From: Jejuia sp047345485
GTDB taxonomy: Bacteria > Bacteroidota > Bacteroidia > Flavobacteriales > Flavobacteriaceae
Length of the DNA stretch: 64,000 nt
Direction: 5' to 3'
NCBI RefSeq assembly: GCF_047345485.1
Contig: NZ_JBLFEN010000005.1
Location: 186,001 to 250,000, forward strand
Below the pieces are notes generated by a model. It was not told the DNA's origin. It made no database searches and saw only the letters and a program-made list of their open reading frames with translations. Shown piece by piece: positions 9,286-18,682 of the stretch. Within the stretch, counting starts at the first letter, position 1. Every line of letters starts with the position of its first letter. The position numbers and the translations under genes were made by a program.

Positions 9286-10362
9286 ATGAGTAAGGATTTA
9301 CCTCAACCACAACAATCAGAAGAAGTAGATTTAGGGCAGTTGTTTAAAATAATTGGTAATGCCTTCGATAGGTTATTTAAATTTATAGTAAGCATATTTA
9401 CAGGGATTTATAAAATAGTTTTAATGCTTTTAATGCATTTCTATAAAAGGAAATTTTGGTACGCAGGTTTTGTTATTTTAGGTTTTAGTATAGGTTATTA
9501 TTTAGATTCAACATCAAATAAATTATATGGAGCTAATATGTTTATTAAAACAAACTTTTCCTCTGCTAGACAGGTTTATGAAAATGTAACAAATTTACGT
9601 GAATTAGCAACAAAAGATAGAGACTCTGTTAAACTAGCTTCTATCTTAGGGATAACCCCCTCAGAAGCTTCCAAATTAAAAGGCTTTTATATTGAACCTG
9701 ATTTAGATGAAAATGATATAGCCGAAATGTATTCAGAGTTTTACAGAAAACTGGATTCTGTATCAAGAGTAGAAATGAATTATGATAGATATAAAGAGTC
9801 TTTAACGCCTTACAACTATAGTATTCATAAAATTGGAGTGGCATCTACAGATAAAAATATATATAGAAAAATAGAAAGAAGCTTTACGTCTTATATTTCA
9901 AGTAACGATTATTTATTTAATCTTTTAAAAGTCAGTAAATTAAATTTAGATCAAAAAGAAAAATCTTTAGTAAATCAAGTTAATAAAACAGATTCCTTAG
10001 CTAAGGAGTATCTAAAAATTAGAATTAATGAATCAGAAAAGGAACCTGTCCCAGGAGCTGGTACTAATTTGTATATGGGAGATTCAGAATCGAGTGGGAT
10101 TATAGTAGATGAATCTAAAATAATAGATAAACTCTTAGATCTAGAATCGCAAATCATTCAAGTCAATAAAGAAAAAGTAGAAAACCAAAATATTGTTAAT
10201 GTTATAGCAACATTTCCAGAAACAGGGTATGATATTAAAAAATGGACTGACAGAATGAAGTATACTTTACCTATAATGATGCTTTTAATAACATTAATTG
10301 TATTTACTGTTTTTGGTCTTGGTAAGTATTTAGAAAAGGAAAGCAAAAAAGCTAAAGATTAA
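9286..10362 (+). CDS. Wzz-like polysaccharide chain-length protein (two membrane helices)
   Basis: A 358-residue protein with a cytoplasmic N-terminus, a first membrane helix at about 52-70, a long mostly helical and charged periplasmic region, and a second helix at about 324-346 followed by a basic tail. This is the topology of Wzz/PCP chain-length regulators. It lacks a fused tyrosine kinase. The assignment rests on topology and on its position: its stop codon shares a base with the ATG of rfbB at the head of the polysaccharide locus. Confidence 0.6.
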   Translation: MSKDLPQPQQSEEVDLGQLFKIIGNAFDRLFKFIVSIFTGIYKIVLMLLMHFYKRKFWYAGFVILGFSIGYYLDSTSNKLYGANMFIKTNFSSARQVYENVTNLRELATKDRDSVKLASILGITPSEASKLKGFYIEPDLDENDIAEMYSEFYRKLDSVSRVEMNYDRYKESLTPYNYSIHKIGVASTDKNIYRKIERSFTSYISSNDYLFNLLKVSKLNLDQKEKSLVNQVNKTDSLAKEYLKIRINESEKEPVPGAGTNLYMGDSESSGIIVDESKIIDKLLDLESQIIQVNKEKVENQNIVNVIATFPETGYDIKKWTDRMKYTLPIMMLLITLIVFTVFGLGKYLEKESKKAKD

Positions 10363-11372
10363 TGCATATTTTAGTCACAGGAGGAGCTGGTTTTATAGGC
10401 TCAAACTTTATTATTTATTATTTAAATAGGTATCCTCGCACTAAATTAATAAATATTGACAAGCTCACTTATGCAGGTGAGCTTTCTAATTTAGATGAGG
10501 TAAAATCTCATAAAAACTATAGTTTTATAAAGGGAGATATTCAAGATAGAAGTTTGGTAAAGGGTTTGTTTGAAAAATACAACTTTGAAGGTGTGATACA
10601 TTTTGCAGCAGAGTCACATGTTGATAATTCTATTAAATCGCCCAATGAGTTTATAGAAACTAATGTTTTAGGAACCTTTAACCTACTAGACGTAGCAAAA
10701 AATCATTGGATGTTAACTCCTAATAAAGTTAAGAAACAGCATACAAAGTCAAGATTTTTACATATTTCTACAGATGAAGTTTATGGTACTTTGGGTAAGG
10801 AGGGATTGTTTACTGAGAAAACGCCTTACGCTCCTAATAGTCCATATAGCGCCTCAAAAGCATCATCAGATTTTATTGTTAGAAGCTATTACCACACTTA
10901 TGGTTTAAATGTTGTGACTACAAATTGTTCTAATAACTATGGACCAAAACAGCATGATGAAAAATTAATACCAACAATAATTAGAAAAGCTTTAAAAGGA
11001 CAAGATATACCAATTTATGGAGATGGTAAAAATATTAGAGATTGGTTGTATGTAAATGATCATTGTAAAGGTATAGAAGTTGTTTTTAATAAAGGTATAG
11101 CTGGAGAAACCTATAATATTGGTGGTAAAAATGAACGTAATAACTTATATATTGCACATACAATTTGTACTACATTAGATAAAATTTTACCAAAGCCTAA
11201 GTCTTATAAAGATCAAATATCTTTTGTTCTAGATAGACCAGGACATGATTACAGATATGCAATAGATGCATCTAAAATAGAAAGAGAATTAGGTTGGAAA
11301 GCAGAGGAAAATTTTGAAACAGGCATACAGAAAACAATTTATTGGTATTTAGAAAAATATAAAGAACAATGA
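10362..11372 (+). CDS. rfbB: dTDP-glucose 4,6-dehydratase
   Basis: Second step of dTDP-L-rhamnose synthesis, converting dTDP-glucose to the 4-keto-6-deoxy sugar. The extended SDR fold starts with GGAGFIGSNF (residues 7-16). The catalytic pair is Y162-x3-K166 in YSASK, preceded by the STDEVYG motif typical of RmlB. The length of 336 is normal. The start codon overlaps the stop of the wzz-like gene and the stop overlaps rfbA, so translation is probably coupled. Confidence 0.96.
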   Translation: MHILVTGGAGFIGSNFIIYYLNRYPRTKLINIDKLTYAGELSNLDEVKSHKNYSFIKGDIQDRSLVKGLFEKYNFEGVIHFAAESHVDNSIKSPNEFIETNVLGTFNLLDVAKNHWMLTPNKVKKQHTKSRFLHISTDEVYGTLGKEGLFTEKTPYAPNSPYSASKASSDFIVRSYYHTYGLNVVTTNCSNNYGPKQHDEKLIPTIIRKALKGQDIPIYGDGKNIRDWLYVNDHCKGIEVVFNKGIAGETYNIGGKNERNNLYIAHTICTTLDKILPKPKSYKDQISFVLDRPGHDYRYAIDASKIERELGWKAEENFETGIQKTIYWYLEKYKEQ

Positions 11373-12226
11373 AAGGAATTATATTAGCTGGAGGTTCTGG
11401 AACACGATTATATCCACTTACTAAGGTAATAAGCAAACAATTAATGCCAGTGTACGATAAGCCAATGATATACTATCCTCTCACTACATTATTATCTACT
11501 GGAATAAGAGAGATTTTAATTATTTCTACTTCAAAAGATTTGCCAAAATTTAAACAACTTTTAGGCAATGGTACTGATTATGGCTGTGTCTTTGAGTATA
11601 AAGTACAAGAAAAGCCAAATGGGCTTGCAGAAGCGTTTATTATAGCTGAAGATTTTATCGCTAAAGATAGTGTTGCCCTAATTTTAGGTGATAATATATT
11701 CTATGGTTCAGGTTTAGACAAAACACTTCAAAATAATGTTAACCCTTCTGGAGGTATTATTTTTGCGTACCACGTTCAAGAACCTCAACGATATGGTGTT
11801 GTGGAATTTGATAGTAATAACAAAGCCGTTTCAATAGAAGAGAAACCAATAAAACCTAAATCTAATTTTGCCGTACCAGGAATATATTTTTATGATAATT
11901 CTGTTATAAAAATTGCAAAAAAAATAAAACCAAGTGAACGAGGAGAACTAGAGATAACAGATTTAAATAAAATATATTTAGAAGAAGGCAAATTAAACGT
12001 ACAAATTCTAGATAAAGGAACAGCTTGGTTAGACACAGGAACATTTACATCTCTAATGCAAGCGTCTCAATTTGTTCAAGTAATAGAAGAACGTCAAGGA
12101 AAAAAAATTGGATGTATAGAAGAGGTAGCCTATAAAATGGGTTACATAAATAAAAATCAACTACATAAATTATCCAAACCATTATTAAAAAGTGGTTATG
12201 GAGAATATCTTAAACATTTAGATTAA
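11369..12226 (+). CDS. rfbA: Glucose-1-phosphate thymidylyltransferase
   Basis: First step of the dTDP-L-rhamnose pathway, joining glucose-1-phosphate and dTTP. The N-terminal GGSGTRLYPLT signature (residues 8-18), the KQLMPVYDKPMIYYP block and the LGDNIFYG motif are all present in a 285-residue protein of standard length. It overlaps the end of rfbB by four bases. Confidence 0.97.
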   Translation: MKGIILAGGSGTRLYPLTKVISKQLMPVYDKPMIYYPLTTLLSTGIREILIISTSKDLPKFKQLLGNGTDYGCVFEYKVQEKPNGLAEAFIIAEDFIAKDSVALILGDNIFYGSGLDKTLQNNVNPSGGIIFAYHVQEPQRYGVVEFDSNNKAVSIEEKPIKPKSNFAVPGIYFYDNSVIKIAKKIKPSERGELEITDLNKIYLEEGKLNVQILDKGTAWLDTGTFTSLMQASQFVQVIEERQGKKIGCIEEVAYKMGYINKNQLHKLSKPLLKSGYGEYLKHLD

Positions 12227-12234
12227 TAAGATAT

Positions 12235-12780
12235 ATGCTAGTAGAAGAAACATATTTAAAGGGTTGTTATATTATTACTCCTAAGATTTACAAAGATGAG
12301 AGAGGTGTTTTTTTAGAGAGTTTTAATACACAACGTTTTTTGAAAGAAACGGGGGTTGCCACCACTTTTGTTCAAGATAATATATCTAAATCACTTAAAG
12401 GAGTACTAAGAGGTTTACATTTTCAAAAAGGAGAGGCTGCACAAGCCAAATTAGTTCAAGTTATTAAAGGAAGAGTTTTAGATATATGTGTAGATATAAG
12501 ACAGGAATCAGCAACATTTGGAAAACATTTTTCGACTTATCTAGACGATTCAAATAAAAGACAACTGTATATCCCTAAAGGTTTTGCTCATGGTTTTTTA
12601 GCGCTAGAAAACAATACTATATTCTCTTATAAGTGTGATAATTATTATAATAAAGTTTCTGAATCTGGTATTATATTCAACGACAAAACATTGGCTATAG
12701 ATTGGGGTTTTCCAGAAGAAGACATTATTATATCAGAAAAAGACAGAGATTTAAAAACATTCAAAAAAATATTTTATTAA
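12235..12780 (+). CDS. rfbC: dTDP-4-dehydrorhamnose 3,5-epimerase
   Basis: Third step of dTDP-L-rhamnose synthesis. The 181-residue cupin has ITPKIYKDERGVFLESF at the N-terminus, the catalytic RGLHFQ motif near residue 61, and YIPKGFAHGFLAL around 117-129. It lies eight bases after rfbA, and its stop overlaps the start of rfbD by one base. Confidence 0.96.
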   Translation: MLVEETYLKGCYIITPKIYKDERGVFLESFNTQRFLKETGVATTFVQDNISKSLKGVLRGLHFQKGEAAQAKLVQVIKGRVLDICVDIRQESATFGKHFSTYLDDSNKRQLYIPKGFAHGFLALENNTIFSYKCDNYYNKVSESGIIFNDKTLAIDWGFPEEDIIISEKDRDLKTFKKIFY

Positions 12781-13574
12781 TGACATCTGTTTTAGTAACT
12801 GGGGCAAATGGACAACTAGGGGAAACTATAAGAGAACTTTATAAGAAAAATGACCTTGAATTAAACTTTATATTTGTAAATAAGACAGAATTAGATATTA
12901 CAGATAAAGAAGCTTTATGTTCCTTATTTAAGGAAAATAACTTTGATTACTGCATTAACTGTGCTGCCTATACCAATGTAGAGCAAGCAGAAAAAACGCC
13001 AGATATAGCATATAAAATTAATGCCGAAGGCGTAAAAAACATCGCCAATATATGTAAGAAAAATGATGCTGTTTTAATCCATATCTCTACAGACTACGTA
13101 TTTGATGGAGAAAAACGAAAACCATATACTATTTTTGATAAAACAAACCCAATTAATGAATATGGGAATTCTAAATTACAAGGAGAAAACTACATCAAAG
13201 ATATTTTAAGTAAATATTTTATAATTAGAACGTCGTGGTTATATAGCAAAAAGTATGGGAATAATTTTTACAAAACCATACTTAAGAAGGCTAAAGTAGA
13301 GAAAGAATTAAGCATTACGACAGACCAAAAAGGTTGTCCTACAGATACAATTAATTTGTCAAAATTTATTATAAAGCTAATCTGCACCAATAATATAAGT
13401 TATGGAGTTTTTCATTTTTGCGATAAAATTGTTATGACTTGGTATGATTTTGCAGAGAATATTTTGATTAGTAATAAATTGTTTGATACAATAAAGCTTG
13501 TAAAGGTAAACAAATATGTTACTTTTGCTAAGAGACCAAAGTATAGTGTTTTATTTACTAATACCGATTTATAA
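12780..13574 (+). CDS. rfbD: dTDP-4-dehydrorhamnose reductase
   Basis: Final step of the rhamnose pathway, NADPH-dependent reduction to dTDP-L-rhamnose. The frame is open upstream to 12702, but the ATG at 12780 gives MTSVLVTGANGQLG directly at the Rossmann motif and overlaps the rfbC stop, so I choose it. The STDYVFDG motif and the catalytic YGNSKLQGE (YxxxK) are intact. At 264 residues it is slightly shorter than the usual 280-290. It completes the set rfbB-A-C-D. Confidence 0.94.
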   Translation: MTSVLVTGANGQLGETIRELYKKNDLELNFIFVNKTELDITDKEALCSLFKENNFDYCINCAAYTNVEQAEKTPDIAYKINAEGVKNIANICKKNDAVLIHISTDYVFDGEKRKPYTIFDKTNPINEYGNSKLQGENYIKDILSKYFIIRTSWLYSKKYGNNFYKTILKKAKVEKELSITTDQKGCPTDTINLSKFIIKLICTNNISYGVFHFCDKIVMTWYDFAENILISNKLFDTIKLVKVNKYVTFAKRPKYSVLFTNTDL

Positions 13575-13575
13575 A

Positions 13576-14097
13576 ATGAAATTTTTTAAAACAATCATTA
13601 CCTTATCAATGGTTTTAGCTTTTTTTTCATGCAAAGAAAATAAAGCTAAAACACAAAAAGATAGTACGGAAAGTATAACAACTAAAAGCGAAGAGTTATA
13701 TGTGCAAGAAGAATTCTTTTTTGAAAAAGAAATTAACAAGAAATTAGGCGATAATTTTTTTATCAAAAGTTTTGGAATATTATATGGAGAGAATGAGAAT
13801 GATTATAAGCTGGTTTTTGTGCTTAGTGATTTTGCAACAAAAACTTCTGTAAATCAATATAGTTTTGGAATGCAGGTGTTTTTACCTCAAGAAGAGAGAG
13901 AAAAATTAAAGTTAAAAAAGCCTTATATTGATTGGAATTTTAATCCAGATCTTGAATCTAACAGGCTTATAAACTATATATCTTTAGATAGAAAAACTAC
14001 TATAAGAAGTATTGATAGTATAAGATGCTATTCATATAAGAGAGATAAATATGAGGGTGCTATTGGTACTTTTTGGGTAAAAGGTATAGAATTGTAA
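13576..14097 (+). CDS. Hypothetical lipoprotein inside the polysaccharide locus
   Basis: A 173-residue protein starting at the ATG one base after the rfbD stop; the longer open frame from 13516 would overlap rfbD without a signal peptide. The N-terminus is a clear lipoprotein signal, with LAFFSCKE and Cys at about residue 16, followed by a low-complexity K/T/S linker. I do not recognise the remaining beta-rich domain. It is oriented with the locus, but a lipoprotein between rfbD and a sialic-acid-type synthase is unusual, and its role is unknown. Confidence 0.75.
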   Translation: MKFFKTIITLSMVLAFFSCKENKAKTQKDSTESITTKSEELYVQEEFFFEKEINKKLGDNFFIKSFGILYGENENDYKLVFVLSDFATKTSVNQYSFGMQVFLPQEEREKLKLKKPYIDWNFNPDLESNRLINYISLDRKTTIRSIDSIRCYSYKRDKYEGAIGTFWVKGIEL

Positions 14098-14126
14098 TTT
14101 TTAATAGAATCTACATATAAATTTTT

Positions 14127-15800
14127 ATGAAAGTAATTGCTGAAAGTGCATTTAACCATAATGGCAGTCTTGATTATTTAAAAAAACTAGCTAGAAAAGC
14201 AAAAGAAGCTAATACAGATTTCTTTACAATGCAGATTATGGATGTTTCTGCATTTTGCGTTGAAGATTATTCTAAATATGATATTTATGAGAATAATACG
14301 TTAAGCTTTGAAGAGTGGGAACTTTTTTTTTCTTATTGTAATGATATTTCTTTAAATCTTATCCCCTGTGTACTTGATATACCCTCACTGAATTTAGCTC
14401 TAAAGCATGGTTATAAGTTTATAAAAATACATGCAACAGATATAACAAATATCTCTTTACTTAAAGAATTAGCAAATATTAGTGAAATTACCCTTATTCT
14501 AGAAACGCAATGTGCTACTCATCTAGAAATTGAGTTTGCATTATCCTTTATTTCAGAAAAGGTTGAGTGTTTAATGCATGGTTTTAGTAACTATCCAACT
14601 GAAATTGAAGATTTGAATTTAAACGCTCTAGATTATTTTAAAACTTATTTCCCATCTTTTAGAACCGGTTTAGCAGATCATTCATTAGACACTGAAAGTA
14701 TACCTTTAATGGCAATGGCTAAGGGGTGTCAATACCTAGAAAAGCATATAACAATATCTAGAAATAACAGGAATTTCGATTGGCAAGTATCTCTTTACCC
14801 TCACGAATTTAGTGTAATGGTGCAGACTATTAAACATTATAAAAAAGCATTAGGCAACTTTTCTAAACATCCAACAAAAACAGAATTAGGATATAGAGAT
14901 GTTATGTATAAAAAAGTGTTAGACGACAACTACAAAGACTTTAAAAGAGCCGATGCAGGAGTTGAAGCTATTACGCATAAATTTAATAGTTTTGATAAAG
15001 AAAAAGTAGGAGTTGCTCTAATATGTCGTTTAAAATCAAAACGATTACCTCTTAAAGTTTTAAAACCTTTTCATGATACATTTTTGGTTGATTTTTTATA
15101 TAAGAGACTATCAAATTCTAAAAAAATTAATAAAGTAGTTTTATCTACATCTTCCTTATCAGAGGATAGCGAGTTGGTAGAAATATCAAAAAAACAAGGT
15201 CATAATACATACTTAGGACATCCTGTTTCTGTTGTAGATAGAATGTTGGGATTAAGTTTACAAGAAGAGTTCGGTGCTATTTTTAGAGTAACTGGCGATA
15301 ACCCATTTACCGATGTAGATCTTATGGATCAAATGATAGAAACATTAGTAGATAACGATTTAGATTATGTAAGAGCCAATAATGTACCTTTTGGATTATC
15401 TGCTGAATTATTTTCTACGTCTTATTTGTGGAAATTATACTTAGATATGGATAACCCAATGAATTCTGAGTACTTAACATTATTTGTGTTAAACGATAAA
15501 GAAGCAAAAAAAGGATGTTTAGATATAGAATCATCAGTTGATAAATTAGCTTATATAAATTTTTCGGTTGATTATCAAGAAGACTTAGATAGATCTTATG
15601 TGCTTTTAAATGAAGTTACAAACCATAAGAACCCGTATAATATTTCATTAAAAGATATTATTGATAATGAGACTCTATTTAGTAGAGAAGATAATAACAA
15701 AATTATTAAATTACCAGAAGGAGAAGAAGTTAAGTTTGATGACTTTTTAAACAGATTATACAATCAAAATTATTTTGTTAGAAAAAAAATTAAAATGTAA
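14127..15800 (+). CDS. Fusion: NeuB-type nonulosonate synthase plus SpsF-type cytidylyltransferase
   Basis: A 557-residue protein with two enzyme domains. Residues 1 to about 265 are a NeuB-type TIM barrel: AESAFNHNG, KIHATDITN, MHGFSNYPT, GLADHS and EKHITI correspond to the AEIGxNHNG, KxASxDxTN, HCxSxYPT, GYSDHT and EKHFT motifs. Residues from about 294 are a nucleotidyltransferase of the SpsF/NeuA type, with ICRLKSKRLPLKVLKPF and the RVTGDNPF motif. The expected role is condensation of a sugar with phosphoenolpyruvate and CMP-activation of a nonulosonic acid. No clear SAF domain is seen, and several barrel motifs are divergent, so substrate and activity are uncertain. It abuts the next neuB gene with a one-base overlap. 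Confidence 0.82.
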   Translation: MKVIAESAFNHNGSLDYLKKLARKAKEANTDFFTMQIMDVSAFCVEDYSKYDIYENNTLSFEEWELFFSYCNDISLNLIPCVLDIPSLNLALKHGYKFIKIHATDITNISLLKELANISEITLILETQCATHLEIEFALSFISEKVECLMHGFSNYPTEIEDLNLNALDYFKTYFPSFRTGLADHSLDTESIPLMAMAKGCQYLEKHITISRNNRNFDWQVSLYPHEFSVMVQTIKHYKKALGNFSKHPTKTELGYRDVMYKKVLDDNYKDFKRADAGVEAITHKFNSFDKEKVGVALICRLKSKRLPLKVLKPFHDTFLVDFLYKRLSNSKKINKVVLSTSSLSEDSELVEISKKQGHNTYLGHPVSVVDRMLGLSLQEEFGAIFRVTGDNPFTDVDLMDQMIETLVDNDLDYVRANNVPFGLSAELFSTSYLWKLYLDMDNPMNSEYLTLFVLNDKEAKKGCLDIESSVDKLAYINFSVDYQEDLDRSYVLLNEVTNHKNPYNISLKDIIDNETLFSREDNNKIIKLPEGEEVKFDDFLNRLYNQNYFVRKKIKM

Positions 15801-16834
15801 TGACATATATAATAGGAGAAATAGGACAAAACCACAACGGATCTGTAGATATTGCTAAGTTAATTGTTGATGTTGTTTCCAGACCAATTCATGATAAGCT
15901 ATTTAATAAAGAATTAAAGAATATGGATGCTGTGAAGCTAACTAAGAGAGACCTTAGCCAAGAGCTTTCAGCTTCGCAAATGAGAAGAGTTTATGACAAT
16001 CAAAACTCTTTTGGTAAAACATATGGTGAGCACAGGCAGTTTTTAGAGTTTAATGATGAACAGCATTATGAAGTGTACAAATATGCTAAGGAAAAAAAGA
16101 TAGACTTTGTAGAAACACTTTGTGCCATAGGTTGCTTAAGTATATTAAAATTATTTACACCAGATAAGCTTAAAGTAGCCTCTAGAGACTTGACAAACCT
16201 CCCGTTACTGGAAGCGTTGGCAGAAACAAAAATTCCTATAATACTTTCAACAGGAATGGCAGGTAAAATGGAATTAGATAACGCATTGGATATTATTACA
16301 AAATATCATAGTGACATTAGTATTCTACATTGTGTATCTGAATATCCAACGCAATATCAAAATGTTAATTTAAAAACAATTACTTGGTTAAAAAACAATT
16401 ATCCTAATTATAGTATTGGATATTCAGACCACACTATTGGAATTGCAACGCCATTAGCAGCCGTAGCAATGGGATCTCAAATTATAGAAAAACACTTAAC
16501 CTTAGATAGGCAAATGAAAGGTACTGATCAGGCAGGATCTTTAGCAATAGATGGTATCTATAGAATGGTTAGGGATATCAGAAATTTGGAACTTTCTATG
16601 GGAGAGGAAGATATTTTTATTGAAGATTCAGTTAAAATTGCGAGAGAAAAGTTGGAAAGGTCAATAGCTGCAAATAAAGATTTTAAAAAGGGAGATATAA
16701 TAACAGAGGAAGATATACATATGTTGAGCCCTGGTGATGGATATAAATGGGCGCAACGTTCAGAAATAATTGGTAAAAAAGCCGTGAATGATATAAGTAA
16801 GAACGAAATTATTTATTCTAACGATATTAGTTAA
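15800..16834 (+). CDS. neuB: N-acetylneuraminate synthase family protein (NeuB with SAF domain)
   Basis: A 344-residue phosphoenolpyruvate-condensing synthase that forms a nine-carbon sialic-acid-type sugar. It shows GEIGQNHNG at the N-terminus, ASRDLTN, ILSTGMAG, LHCVSEYPT, GYSDHTIG and EKHLTLDR. A C-terminal antifreeze-like SAF domain lies at about 282-344. The domain layout and length are those of classical NeuB/LegI/PseI proteins; which sugar is made cannot be told from sequence. Its start overlaps the fusion gene upstream, and the HAD phosphatase follows directly. Confidence 0.9.
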   Translation: MTYIIGEIGQNHNGSVDIAKLIVDVVSRPIHDKLFNKELKNMDAVKLTKRDLSQELSASQMRRVYDNQNSFGKTYGEHRQFLEFNDEQHYEVYKYAKEKKIDFVETLCAIGCLSILKLFTPDKLKVASRDLTNLPLLEALAETKIPIILSTGMAGKMELDNALDIITKYHSDISILHCVSEYPTQYQNVNLKTITWLKNNYPNYSIGYSDHTIGIATPLAAVAMGSQIIEKHLTLDRQMKGTDQAGSLAIDGIYRMVRDIRNLELSMGEEDIFIEDSVKIAREKLERSIAANKDFKKGDIITEEDIHMLSPGDGYKWAQRSEIIGKKAVNDISKNEIIYSNDIS

Positions 16835-17365
16835 ATGGAAAATTTCCCAAAGCTTGTAATTACTGACATAGATGGTGTTTGGACTGACGGAGGTATGTTT
16901 TATGATAAACATGACAATGAACTAAAAAAATTTAATACCTCTGATAGTGCAGGGGTTTTGTTTTTAAAAATATTGAATGTGCCTACTGCAATAATAACTG
17001 GTGAAAACACACCAATTGTAGCAAGGAGAGCAAAAAAATTAAATATAAAATACACTTATTTAGGTATTAAAGACAAGGTTAAAATAGCTGAGGATTTATG
17101 CCAAAATTTAAATATTAATTTTAACGAAGTAGCCTATATTGGTGATGATATTAACGATATAGAATTGTTAAAAAAAGTTGCTATAAGTGCTGCTCCTGCT
17201 AATGCCCCTCAATATATAAAAGATATTGTAGATATTAAATTATCTAAAAATGGCGGAGATGGTGCCTTTAGGGAGTTTGTAGAAACAATGCTAAATTATC
17301 ATGATAAGATGAATTTTGTAATTGATACATACCTGAGTAATAATAAGAATGACTTTAGCCAATAA
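16835..17365 (+). CDS. HAD phosphatase of the KdsC / nonulosonate-9-phosphatase type
   Basis: A 176-residue cap-less HAD phosphatase. The nucleophile and acid-base pair D11 and D13 lie in TDIDGVWTDGG, with TGEN as the second motif and YIGDDINDIELL as the metal-binding motif. The family hydrolyses Kdo-8-phosphate or 9-phosphates of sialic-acid-like sugars. Directly following neuB, it suggests that at least one synthase here makes a 9-phosphate intermediate, as in the Bacteroides KDN-9-phosphate route. That is inference from context. Confidence 0.87.
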   Translation: MENFPKLVITDIDGVWTDGGMFYDKHDNELKKFNTSDSAGVLFLKILNVPTAIITGENTPIVARRAKKLNIKYTYLGIKDKVKIAEDLCQNLNINFNEVAYIGDDINDIELLKKVAISAAPANAPQYIKDIVDIKLSKNGGDGAFREFVETMLNYHDKMNFVIDTYLSNNKNDFSQ

Positions 17366-17368
17366 ATT

Positions 17369-18682
17369 TTGTTTTTTAAAAATGTTTTAAATAATTCTCT
17401 CAGAAAAAACTTAGCAATATTTTTTTCTGGAAATATTTTAGCTCTTTGTATAACGGTTATAATCCAATTTACATTTCCTAAAGTACTCTCTGTCGAAAAT
17501 TATGGATTATATAAGACGTTTACACTATATTTATCGTTTACAAGTCTACTTCATTTAGGTTTAAAAGATGGTATATACTTAAGGTTATGTGAAGACAAAG
17601 TTTTTAATAAAGGTAATAACATTACTTACTTTAGTTTTTTGTTCTTTCAACAGCTTATAATATTGATTATTATGGTAATAATCTCTATTTTTTTTAAAGC
17701 ACCTTTAAAGCTTGTATTATTATGTTTAGCGTTTACTTCACTATTTTTTATTCTTAATACCTATTACGATTCTTTTTTTCAATCTAAAAAGAATTTTCTG
17801 GTAGTAAGTTCTCTAAAAATATTTAAGGAAGCTACCTTTTTATTTATAGTTATCATACTTTTTTTTTTATTAGATAACATTGAAATACAACATATATTAT
17901 TAGCATTTCTTTCTTCAGTTGCACTTACAACCTTATTTTATAGTTACAAAGCACGTAGTTATGTTGCTATAAAAAGATTAAAAAAGGAAGATTTTCATTC
18001 AGTTAAAACAATTTACAATAGAGGTTTTAAACAAATTTTAGGTAATTTTGGTAATCAGATTAATACTAATATTGATAAACTATTTGTTAACTTTTTTTTC
18101 ACTGTAAAAGAATTTGCATACTACTCATTCGGAGGAATGTTTTTTGTGTTAACTAATACATTTGTAGGCTCTATAGCCACTGTACTACTACCTTATTTAA
18201 TAGGTGATGAACAAAATAATTTAGAACGCAAATATGAAAAACTCTTAAAGTTTAGTACTATTTTCTCAATAGTTTTATTTTTTTATTTATTATTAATGTT
18301 CGTTCTAGTATTTTATTTTTACAAAGAGTATTGTTCTAGTATTATTATTATAGCACTATTTTATGGTGCAATGGTATATAATGTGAAAATTAATGTAATA
18401 CAGAATAATTATTTAAAAACCATGAAATTGGATAAACAATACATAGTTAACAACTATCTAATACTTGGTTTATTTATTATTTTTATGTCGGTTCTTTTTG
18501 TATTTAAAATACCTTTAGTTTGGTACTCTTTAGTCACTTCGATAATTATGTTTTTAAGATATAGACTTAATCATTATTCAATTCAAAAAAATTTTAAAAA
18601 GAAAAATATATTTTTATTACATGATGTATTTACAATAGTTTTAGGAGTTATAATTTTTATAATTGCAAAAAACTTTATTTGA
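17369..18682 (+). CDS. wzx: Wzx-like oligosaccharide flippase
   Basis: A 437-residue integral membrane protein with about twelve hydrophobic segments and scattered basic loops, in the MATE/MOP fold typical of O-antigen and capsule flippases. The N-terminus NILALCITVIIQFTFPKVLS matches the usual first-helix region. The start is the TTG at 17369, three bases after the preceding stop; no in-frame ATG exists near it. It would translocate lipid-linked repeat units across the inner membrane. The gene is notably T-rich compared with the housekeeping genes. Confidence 0.85.
   Translation: MFFKNVLNNSLRKNLAIFFSGNILALCITVIIQFTFPKVLSVENYGLYKTFTLYLSFTSLLHLGLKDGIYLRLCEDKVFNKGNNITYFSFLFFQQLIILIIMVIISIFFKAPLKLVLLCLAFTSLFFILNTYYDSFFQSKKNFLVVSSLKIFKEATFLFIVIILFFLLDNIEIQHILLAFLSSVALTTLFYSYKARSYVAIKRLKKEDFHSVKTIYNRGFKQILGNFGNQINTNIDKLFVNFFFTVKEFAYYSFGGMFFVLTNTFVGSIATVLLPYLIGDEQNNLERKYEKLLKFSTIFSIVLFFYLLLMFVLVFYFYKEYCSSIIIIALFYGAMVYNVKINVIQNNYLKTMKLDKQYIVNNYLILGLFIIFMSVLFVFKIPLVWYSLVTSIIMFLRYRLNHYSIQKNFKKKNIFLLHDVFTIVLGVIIFIIAKNFI

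Noticed and set aside
12702..12779. N-terminal extension of rfbD starting within rfbC
   Set aside because: The 26 extra residues are basic and lack homology, and the ATG at 12780 starts directly at the Rossmann motif and overlaps the rfbC stop.
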